Of a stretch of DNA of 13,045 nucleotides, positions 7,681 to 13,045 are shown piece by piece. Within the stretch, counting starts at the first letter, position 1; every line of letters starts with the position of its first letter. Source of the stretch: Cycloclasticus sp. (GTDB lineage: Bacteria > Pseudomonadota > Gammaproteobacteria > Methylococcales > Cycloclasticaceae). The position numbers and the translations under genes were made by a program. The stretch is taken from the NCBI GenBank assembly GCA_016764415.1, contig JAESRY010000002.1, positions 7,087-20,131 of the forward strand, in the 5' to 3' direction. The notes beneath the pieces are model-generated. The model was not told the origin of the DNA, ran no database searches, and saw nothing but the letters and a program-made list of their open reading frames with translations.

Positions 7681-9279
7681 TTAAGAAAATTGGTTAGATG
7701 TGTTATTTGCTCCACCCGCTTTAAGCGCGTTCTCACCAGCAAAGTATTCTTTGTGATCATCGCCCATGTCTGAACCCGACATGTTTTGATGTTTAACACA
7801 TGCGATACCTTGACGGATTTCTTTACGCTGTACGCCAGCTACATAACCCAACATACCGGCATCACCAAAGTACTCTTTAGCCAAGTTGTCGGTAGACAAT
7901 GCAGCTGTATGGTAAGTAGGTAATGTGATCAAGTGATGGAAGATGTTCGCGTCACGAGCAGAATCAGCTTGGAATGTACGGATATTTTCATCCGCAGCTT
8001 TAGCCAAATCAGTTTCATCGTATTCAGCACTCATTAAACCATCACGATCGTATGCAGAAACATCTTCACCGGCTTCAACCATTGCGTCAAATGCTTGCTG
8101 ACGGAAGTTAAGCGTCCAGTTGAATGATGGACTGTTGTTATAAACGAGCTTCGCATCAGGAATTTCTTTGCGTACTTCGTTCATCATGTTGGCGATATCT
8201 TTAACGCTTGGCGTTGCAGTTTCAATCCAAAGAAGGTCGGCGCCCGCTTTAATGGCTTCGATAGAATCGAATACGCAACGTTCTTCGCCAGTACCTTGAC
8301 GGAACTGGTACAAACCAGAAGGCAAACGCTTAGGACGAACAAGTTTGCCGTCGCGGTTAAAGCATACATCGCCTTCAGCCATGTCAGCTACGTCGACTTC
8401 TTCAACATCTAAGAAAGAGTTATAACGATCGCCTTGATCGCCAGGTTCTTTAACAACAGCGATTTCTTTCGTCAGACCAGCACCTTCAGAGTCAGTACGC
8501 GAAACGATAATGCCGTTGTCGATACCTAGCTCTAGGAACGCATGGCGCAATGCGCGAATTTTAGAATGGAAATCAGCATGAGGAACAGTCACTTTACCGT
8601 CTTGGTGACCACATTGCTTTTCATCAGCCACTTGGTTTTCGATTTGCAGTGCACAAGCACCCGCTTCGATCATTTGCTTGGCCATTATGTAAGTTGCTTC
8701 AGCATTACCGAAACCAGCATCGATATCGGCAATGATAGGTACAACGTGTGTTACGTGGTTATCGATAGCATCTTGAACGCGTTTTTCAGCAACATCATCC
8801 CCCGCTTCACGAGCAGCATCTAAATCACGGAATAAACCGCCTAATTCGCGTGCATCTGCTTGGCGTAGGAAGGTATATAACTCAGCAACCAACGATGCAA
8901 CAGCCGTTTTCTCGTGCATGGATTGATCAGGTAACGGACCGAAATCTGAACGTAGCGCAGCGACCATCCAGCCAGAAAGATACAAGTAACGACGGTCAGT
9001 TTTTCCATTGAAATGTTTCTTAATTGAAATCATTTTTTGTTGGCCGATAAAACCGTGCCAGCAGCCTAAAGACTGAGTGTATTTAGTCTTGTCTGCATCA
9101 AATGCAGCCATGTCAGCGTTCATAACATCAGCAGTATATTGTGCAATATCAAGGCCTGTTTTAAATTTGTTTTGCGCACGCATACGTGCAACTGATTCAG
9201 GGTTGATTGGATCCCAAGATGAACCCTTGGCTTCTACCAATGCTGAAATAGCATTTATATCATTTGTATAAGATGACAT
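7681..9279 (-). CDS. aceA: Isocitrate lyase (long Pseudomonas-type)
   Basis: Cleaves isocitrate to glyoxylate and succinate, the first step of the glyoxylate shunt. At 532 residues it belongs to the longer isocitrate lyase class known from Pseudomonas and Acinetobacter, not the roughly 430-residue E. coli type. The catalytic loop is KQCGH (221-225, Cys223), metal and substrate contacts lie in ADIDAGFGN (184-192), and QIENQ and VSRTDSEGAGL follow the family pattern. The start is supported by a strong AGGAG at 9286-9290. It lies 95 bp downstream of aceB on the same strand, with no terminator between, so aceB-aceA is probably one operon. The gene ends in two hairpins at 7579-7646. Confidence 0.97.
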   Translation of the reverse strand: MSSYTNDINAISALVEAKGSSWDPINPESVARMRAQNKFKTGLDIAQYTADVMNADMAAFDADKTKYTQSLGCWHGFIGQQKMISIKKHFNGKTDRRYLYLSGWMVAALRSDFGPLPDQSMHEKTAVASLVAELYTFLRQADARELGGLFRDLDAAREAGDDVAEKRVQDAIDNHVTHVVPIIADIDAGFGNAEATYIMAKQMIEAGACALQIENQVADEKQCGHQDGKVTVPHADFHSKIRALRHAFLELGIDNGIIVSRTDSEGAGLTKEIAVVKEPGDQGDRYNSFLDVEEVDVADMAEGDVCFNRDGKLVRPKRLPSGLYQFRQGTGEERCVFDSIEAIKAGADLLWIETATPSVKDIANMMNEVRKEIPDAKLVYNNSPSFNWTLNFRQQAFDAMVEAGEDVSAYDRDGLMSAEYDETDLAKAADENIRTFQADSARDANIFHHLITLPTYHTAALSTDNLAKEYFGDAGMLGYVAGVQRKEIRQGIACVKHQNMSGSDMGDDHKEYFAGENALKAGGANNTSNQFS

Positions 9280-9374
9280 TTAAATCTCCTTTAAGGTTAG
9301 TAAAATTAAAAAATTATCAGACGGCGTTAAGCGGAAATTCTTTTTTTCAGTTCAATAAAACTTATGGTCTGTTA

Positions 9375-10958
9375 CTACAAGTATTCGTAGGCGGATACCG
9401 TTAAGAAATCTACCAATTCTTCAGATGTTGTAAAACGATCCATAAGTTTTGCTGCTTCATCAAAACGACCTGCGTTAAAGCGTTCTTCGCCCACTTCCGA
9501 CTTAATCGTTTCCAATTCTTCAATCATTAGTTGGCGGAACAATTCAACGGTTACTTTTTTGCCGTTGCTTAATTCTTTACCGTGGTGAATCCACTGCCAG
9601 ATAGATGAACGTGAAATTTCAGCCGTTGCCGCGTCTTCCATCAAACCATAAATAGGCACACAACCATTACCTTGAATCCACGCTTCAATATATTGAACCG
9701 CAATACGCAAGTTAGCGCGCATGCCCTCTTCCGTTCTATCACCTTCACAAGGCTCTAAAAGCTCTGCCGCTGTTACTTCTGCATCATCAGCACGCGAAAC
9801 ACTCATTTGGTTTGCGTTACCTTCGCCGATGTACTCGTCTAATACAGCCATAGCGGTATCAGCAAGCCCTGGATGTGCCACCCAAGTTCCATCATGACCA
9901 TTTTGTGCTTCCAACGTTTTGTCGCCCACTACGCGCTTTAAAACAGCCGCGTTTGCTTCAGGGTCTTTAGCGGGAATAAATGCCGCCATCCCGCCCATCG
10001 CTAAGGCACCTCGTTTGTGACAGGTTTTAATCAATAACCGTGAATAAGCGCTTAAGAAAGGCTTATCCATCGTCACCACTTGGCGATCTGGAAGCACCCG
10101 ATCAGGGTAATTCTTCAGTGTTTTAATGTAGCTGAAAATATAATCCCAACGGCCGCAATTTAACGCCACGATATGATCACGGAATGCATGCAGAATTTCA
10201 TCCATTTCAAACACCGCAGGTAATGTTTCAATCAACACAGTCGCTTTAATCGTGCCGCGCTCAATACCTACCAAATCTTCAGCTTTATCCATAACATCAG
10301 CCCACCAACGTGCTTCTTTATGAGACTGAAGTTTAGGAATGTAGAAGTACGGGCCAGACCCTTTCGCCAATAACGCTTTGTAGTTATGGAAAAAGTAATA
10401 CGCAAAATCCACTAAACCACCAGGAATTTCTTGGCCATATAAATGAATGTGCTTTTCAGGTAAATGCAAACCACGTGCACGGCAAATTAATACCGCCGGA
10501 TCCTCGTTTAGTTCGTAGTGTTTACCTGATTTAGGGTCATCCAGCGTAATCGTGCCGTCAACCGCATCGCGCATATTGATCTGACCTTGGGCTACTTTTT
10601 CCCAAGTCGGAGAAAGTGAGTCTTCAAAGTCCGCCATAAACACCTTAACGTTGGCGTTTAAAGCATTAATAATCATTTTACGATCAACAGGGCCGGTAAT
10701 TTCTACACGCCTGTCTTGCAAATCACTCGGTACGCTAAGAATATTCCAGTCACCGTCGCGTATTGCTTTGGTTTCAGGTAAAAAGTCAGGTAATGTGCCT
10801 GCATCTATCGAAGCTTGCCTTACTTTTCTAGCCTCTAATAATGCGCCTACACGCGGTGCGAACTCTTCCGCAAGGGTCGCTAAAAAGGTATTCGCGTCAT
10901 CTGAATATATACTCTTATATTCAGGTAGCATCTCGCCGTTAAAAGTCAGTCTGTCCAT
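9375..10958 (-). CDS. aceB: Malate synthase A
   Basis: Condenses glyoxylate with acetyl-CoA to give malate, the second step of the glyoxylate shunt. At 527 residues it is the length of the A-type enzyme rather than the roughly 720-residue GlcB type. Visible motifs are VFMADFEDSLSPTW (106-119), the RARGLHLPEKH block with the expected catalytic Arg (160-170), NCGRWDYIFSYIKTLKN (267-283), MGGMAAFIPAKD (321-332) and MEDAATAEISRSSIWQW (440-456), which holds the expected catalytic Asp442. GGAG at 10966-10969 precedes the ATG. It is the first gene of the aceB-aceA unit and diverges from a LysR-type regulator. Confidence 0.97.
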   Translation of the reverse strand: MDRLTFNGEMLPEYKSIYSDDANTFLATLAEEFAPRVGALLEARKVRQASIDAGTLPDFLPETKAIRDGDWNILSVPSDLQDRRVEITGPVDRKMIINALNANVKVFMADFEDSLSPTWEKVAQGQINMRDAVDGTITLDDPKSGKHYELNEDPAVLICRARGLHLPEKHIHLYGQEIPGGLVDFAYYFFHNYKALLAKGSGPYFYIPKLQSHKEARWWADVMDKAEDLVGIERGTIKATVLIETLPAVFEMDEILHAFRDHIVALNCGRWDYIFSYIKTLKNYPDRVLPDRQVVTMDKPFLSAYSRLLIKTCHKRGALAMGGMAAFIPAKDPEANAAVLKRVVGDKTLEAQNGHDGTWVAHPGLADTAMAVLDEYIGEGNANQMSVSRADDAEVTAAELLEPCEGDRTEEGMRANLRIAVQYIEAWIQGNGCVPIYGLMEDAATAEISRSSIWQWIHHGKELSNGKKVTVELFRQLMIEELETIKSEVGEERFNAGRFDEAAKLMDRFTTSEELVDFLTVSAYEYL

Positions 10959-10998
10959 TTTTTTACTCCAAAATCATTACAGTGGGTTTGTGCAATGC

Positions 10999-11026
10999 AT
11001 TATAGCGGCTCTCTATACCCACACAA
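10999..11026 (-). promoter_or_regulatory. Candidate aceB promoter
   Basis: On the minus strand a perfect TATAAT (11004-10999) lies 16 bp downstream of TTGTGT (11026-11021), giving a start near 10992 and a leader of about 34 bases before the aceB ATG. The element is bracketed by an inverted pair GTGGGT (10982-10987) and ACCCAC (11017-11022), possibly a second regulator contact. The -35 match is only partial. Confidence 0.6.
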
Positions 11027-11041
11027 TCCCTATAAAGCTAT

Positions 11042-11070
11042 TTCTATCATTAAGAAAACCTATGATAGAA
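11042..11070. promoter_or_regulatory. Candidate LysR-type operator (T-N11-A dyad)
   Basis: TTCTATCAT (11042-11050) is matched exactly by its complement ATGATAGAA (11062-11070) across an 11-base spacer, so the inner bases form T-N11-A, the recognised LysR-family box. It ends seven bases before the regulator's ATG and about 38 bases upstream of the aceB promoter midpoint. It also covers a -10-like TATGAT (11061-11066) that could serve the regulator gene. Expected role: autorepression of the regulator and control of aceBA. Confidence 0.7.
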
Positions 11071-11077
11071 TGCAAAA

Positions 11078-11989
11078 ATGAGTGAACGATTAGTCAACGC
11101 CAATAGGCATAAACAACTTAGGTCATTTTGTATGGCCGCAAAGGTCGGTGGCTTCACAAAAGCAGCTGAATTATTGCAACTCAGTCAACCGTCGGTATCA
11201 CTGCAAATTCAAAGTTTAGAAAAGGAATTAAAAGCGACATTATTTACCAGAAATGGACCAAAAATAACGTTAACAGATGCAGGAAAAAAATTATTAGAGC
11301 TGGCTCAGCCATTGGTTGAACAAATGGACAGCCTACCCACACGCTTTACCGCGCTGAATAAGCCAGAAGAAACAGCTGAAATCAACATCGCTGCGGGTGA
11401 GGCAAGTATTCTATATTTACTACCGAATATTATTGAAACCTTTAAACAACGCTACCCAAGCGTTCATATTCGCTTACATAACGTATCAGGCAATTCAGGG
11501 GTAGAAGCCATTAGAGAGGGAGAAGTCGATTTTGCAGTAGGACCTATGTTTGATGTGCCAGCCGACATCCTCTACAAACCTGTCTATCGTTTTGTACCCG
11601 TCCTCATCATGCCGTTTGGTCATCCGCTTGCGTCAGTAGACGATGTAAGCCTGCAAGATATCGTTCAATACGACTTGATTCTTCCGCCAAAACACCTCAA
11701 CACATGGCGTATCGTGGATGATGTTTTCCAAAAACATCATCTCAGCTACAAAACATCGCTAGAAGCATGGAGTTGGGAGATTATTAAGAAATACGTGGAG
11801 CTAGGCTTGGGCTTATCCATTGTCACCAGTGTATCGTTAACCGGTAACGAACAGCTCGTTGCAAAGCCACTATCTAAATATTTTCCTGATTATTATTATG
11901 GAGTTACAATGAAAAGGAAAGGTAACTTATCATTACCGGCCAAAAACTTTATTGAATTGATTGACCCTAGTTTTTTTCGGGCTGTTTAG
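11078..11989 (+). CDS. LysR-type transcriptional regulator, divergent from aceBA
   Basis: A 303-residue DNA-binding regulator. The winged helix-turn-helix lies at about 13-72, with the family core FTKAAELLQLSQPSVSLQIQ, then a linker helix and a periplasmic-binding-protein-like effector domain (approximately 100-295) that begins INIAAGEASILYLLPNIIE. The ATG at 11078 has no good ribosome site; a three-codon ATG CAA AAA TGA at 11070-11081 overlaps it. Divergent placement from aceB, with a T-N11-A dyad between them, makes it the likely regulator of the glyoxylate shunt, plausibly responding to a shunt or TCA intermediate. The effector is not evident from sequence. This differs from E. coli, where an IclR-family protein controls aceBAK. 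Confidence 0.92.
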   Translation: MSERLVNANRHKQLRSFCMAAKVGGFTKAAELLQLSQPSVSLQIQSLEKELKATLFTRNGPKITLTDAGKKLLELAQPLVEQMDSLPTRFTALNKPEETAEINIAAGEASILYLLPNIIETFKQRYPSVHIRLHNVSGNSGVEAIREGEVDFAVGPMFDVPADILYKPVYRFVPVLIMPFGHPLASVDDVSLQDIVQYDLILPPKHLNTWRIVDDVFQKHHLSYKTSLEAWSWEIIKKYVELGLGLSIVTSVSLTGNEQLVAKPLSKYFPDYYYGVTMKRKGNLSLPAKNFIELIDPSFFRAV

Positions 11990-12044
11990 GAAGTAACTTT
12001 TCGCTGATTCAGCTTCTTTCACTAAGGATAGACTCTCGGTTAAA

Positions 12045-12097
12045 TGAAGTGGCTACACTATCTCGTACCGAGACACTGTTCTCTTTGAGCCACTTCA
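12045..12097. repeat. Large imperfect palindrome in the lysR - antitoxin gap
   Basis: TGAAGTGGCT (12045-12054) and its exact complement AGCCACTTCA (12088-12097) flank a 33-base interior. The interior contains a second perfect hairpin, TCTCG-TAC-CGAGA (12061-12073). TCTCGGT just upstream (12034-12040) could pair with the ACCGAGA of the inner hairpin as an alternative fold. There is no T-run, so it is not a standard terminator. It may be a small structured RNA, a protein-binding site or a remnant of a mobile element. Confidence 0.65.
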
Positions 12098-12113
12098 ATT
12101 TGTTTGCGATCTT

Positions 12114-12136
12114 TTAAAGGGTTGCGGCTCCTTTAA
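12114..12136. repeat. Hairpin, weak terminator candidate
   Basis: TTAAAGG (12114-12120) and CCTTTAA (12130-12136) form a seven-base stem with a nine-base loop, followed by TTTC. It is the nearest terminator-like element downstream of the lysR gene, but it is AT-rich and has a short T-run. The rest of 11990-12176 shows no gene I can support. Confidence 0.35.
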
Positions 12137-12176
12137 TTTCTACGAACGTTATATGTCTTAATGCTTTGTTAACAGG

Positions 12177-12209
12177 TGCTATAATCAGTACTTGTTAATA
12201 ATTTATTAA
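12177..12209 (+). promoter_or_regulatory. Toxin-antitoxin promoter and operator
   Basis: TGC followed by a perfect TATAAT (12177-12185) forms an extended -10 promoter; no good -35 is needed or seen. It would start transcription near 12192. Immediately downstream, TTAATAA-T-TTATTAA (12195-12209) is a perfect seven-base inverted repeat about one base centre, a natural site for autorepression by the Phd-type antitoxin. AAAGG (12208-12212) ahead of the antitoxin ATG overlaps it. Confidence 0.65.
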
Positions 12210-12220
12210 AGGCTCTCCTC

Positions 12221-12490
12221 ATGCAAATCAAGTTCTCAGAAGATGTTATTCCTCTTTCAGAGCTCAAAATCAATCCTGGGAAAATTATAAATCGTGCTAA
12301 AGATGCTCATCGACCCATCCTTCTTACTAGCCGAGGAAAAGGAATCGCTGTAGTGCAAGGGCTTGCTGAGTATGAAGAAAATCAAGAAAACCTTCAATTT
12401 ATGAAAGCCATTACTCAAGGGCTAATAGAAATTAAGGAAGGGAACAAACTTGGGTTAAATGAGGCTAAGGTGAAACTGGGCATAAGCTAA
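12221..12490 (+). CDS. Phd/YefM-family antitoxin
   Basis: An 89-residue protein with the Phd/YefM N-terminal DNA-binding fold: a short strand-rich start (MQIKFSEDVIPLSELKINP), a helix carrying KIINRAKDAHRPILLTSRGKGIAVVQG (approximately 21-47) as in YefM, then a charged helical C-terminal tail that would wrap around the toxin. It should neutralise the toxin encoded immediately downstream and repress its own promoter. Its TAA stop abuts the toxin's GTG start. The pair is AT-rich and flanked by non-coding, hairpin-rich DNA, consistent with horizontal gain, which is common for such modules. Confidence 0.88.
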   Translation: MQIKFSEDVIPLSELKINPGKIINRAKDAHRPILLTSRGKGIAVVQGLAEYEENQENLQFMKAITQGLIEIKEGNKLGLNEAKVKLGIS

Positions 12491-12793
12491 GTGAAAATCT
12501 TTATTTCCAATTCAGCTTTTAGTGATATGGAAAACATCAAAGAACACTATGAGAATGAAGGTGTTTTACACATTGGTAAGCAATTTGTAGTTTCAATTAT
12601 TGACCATATTCAAACTTTAAGTGACAGCCCAGATATTGGAAGAAAAGTTCCAGAATTTGACGAAGAAAAAGTAAGGGAACTTATTCACTCACCATTTCGA
12701 ATTGTTTATTTGAGAGAGAGAAACTCAATTCACATTATTAGAGTGTGGCGTAGCGAGAGGTTGCTTATGCTGTCACAAAACCAAAGAAATTAA
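12491..12793 (+). CDS. RelE/ParE-family toxin
   Basis: A 100-residue protein of the RelE/ParE toxin superfamily. It shows an N-terminal strand (MKIFISNSAF), a long helical hairpin with SDMENIKEHYENEG and HIGKQFVVSIIDHIQTL, the SPDIGRKVPEFDE turn, and the C-terminal strand set with RELIHSPFRIVYLRERNSIHIIRVWRSERL (approximately 63-92). This arrangement is closer to ParE than to ribosome-dependent RelE, but the target (gyrase or mRNA) cannot be decided from sequence. It starts at GTG 12491, directly after the antitoxin's stop, so translation is coupled and the toxin made only with its antitoxin. No frameshift or truncation is seen. Confidence 0.88.
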   Translation: MKIFISNSAFSDMENIKEHYENEGVLHIGKQFVVSIIDHIQTLSDSPDIGRKVPEFDEEKVRELIHSPFRIVYLRERNSIHIIRVWRSERLLMLSQNQRN

Positions 12794-12804
12794 GGCGTAG
12801 CGCC
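12794..12804. repeat. Short GC hairpin after the toxin gene
   Basis: GGCG-TAG-CGCC (12794-12804) begins immediately after the toxin's stop codon and is followed by CCTTTAA. It is a weak terminator candidate. The nine-base GGCGTAGCG also occurs inside the toxin gene at 12747-12755, probably by chance. Confidence 0.35.
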
Positions 12805-12838
12805 CCTTTAACCCAAATGTTCATTAGCCAAATCAAGT

Positions 12839-12868
12839 TTGCATAATCAATCGTTGCGTTCGTATAAT
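12839..12868 (+). promoter_or_regulatory. Candidate promoter for the gene at the right edge
   Basis: TTGCAT (12839-12844) and a perfect TATAAT (12863-12868) are separated by 18 bp, with transcription expected to start near 12875, about 55 bases before the ATG at 12930. The -10 is strong and the -35 partial. Confidence 0.45.
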
Positions 12869-12929
12869 GGCAACTAATGATATTTTCGTCTTTAAAATTT
12901 AGTTAGTTACCAGAGAAGCAAAAATTGTA

Positions 12930-13045
12930 ATGTTTAGACAGGCAACCATTAAAGTCAATATTTTATTGATCATCCTCGCGCTCTTCGCTGGGCAGGTTGC
13001 GGCACAAATACATTCGGTTAAACATCCATTTCATAAAGCGGAGCA
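12930..13045 (+). CDS. N-terminal part of a small secreted or membrane-anchored protein (runs off right edge)
   Basis: The first 38 codons of an open frame starting ATG at 12930. The product begins MFRQATIKVN, followed by a hydrophobic run ILLIILALFAGQVAA and then QIHSVKHPFHKAE. This looks like a Sec signal peptide with possible cleavage after VAA, followed by a histidine-rich mature start. Short periplasmic proteins with such an HxxxHPxH start occur in metal-related loci (DUF2946-like), but too little is visible to assign a family. An AGAGAAG about 12 bases upstream is a poor ribosome site. TATAAT at 12863 could serve as promoter. Confidence 0.6.
   Translation, partial: MFRQATIKVNILLIILALFAGQVAAQIHSVKHPFHKAE

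Noticed and set aside
10994..11001. AATGCATT palindrome near the aceB -10
   Set aside because: Eight-base palindrome overlapping TATAAT; too short to call a separate operator.
12000..12118. Open minus-strand frame of about 34 codons through the palindrome (KIANKLKWLKE...)
   Set aside because: It has no ATG, no ribosome site and stops at both ends, and I recognise no family; the palindrome explains the sequence as well.
12140..12900. Integron gene-cassette (attC) reading of the toxin-antitoxin region
   Set aside because: Toxin-antitoxin pairs are frequent cassette contents, but I could not find paired core sites of the GTTRRRY / RYYYAAC type on both sides; GTTAAC at 12169 and TTTAACC at 12807 do not fit.

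Overview
The window reads as chromosomal DNA of a moderately AT-rich gammaproteobacterium. The run trxB - aat - bpt - infA facing clpA - clpS is a typical gammaproteobacterial arrangement. A long Pseudomonas-type isocitrate lyase and a malate synthase A indicate growth on acetyl-CoA-yielding carbon. A lone pmoC/amoC-type gene for a membrane copper monooxygenase subunit suggests a relative of hydrocarbon- or methane-oxidising marine bacteria. A Cycloclasticus-like organism would fit all of this, but that is an inference and no rRNA is present to test it.

Layout. Positions 1-447 (minus) hold the N-terminal part of alanine dehydrogenase, running off the left edge. It diverges from a plus-strand run of trxB (590-1549), aat (1567-2256), bpt (2256-3029) and infA (3119-3337). 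infA converges on clpA (3373-5637, minus), which is preceded on its own strand by clpS (5641-5976). Further upstream on the minus strand are an orphan PmoC/AmoC-family membrane protein (6089-6880) and a small protein resembling the ADP-ribosyltransferase fold (6933-7496). Next comes the glyoxylate-shunt pair aceB (9375-10958) then aceA (7681-9279), both minus, ending in two hairpins. A LysR-type regulator (11078-11989, plus) diverges from aceB, with a perfect T-N11-A dyad directly in front of it. The right end is accessory in character: a structured non-coding stretch, a Phd/YefM-RelE/ParE toxin-antitoxin pair (12221-12793), and the first 38 codons of a secreted or membrane-anchored small protein (12930-13045+).

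How the genes work together. Aat and Bpt attach leucine (or phenylalanine) to protein N-termini, ClpS recognises these N-degrons, and ClpA unfolds the substrates for ClpP (not in the window). Most of a bacterial N-degron pathway is therefore gathered around infA. aceB and aceA form the glyoxylate shunt, with the divergent LysR protein as its probable regulator. The most unusual feature is the stand-alone pmoC: it keeps all six residues expected to bind copper, yet no pmoA or pmoB lies near it.
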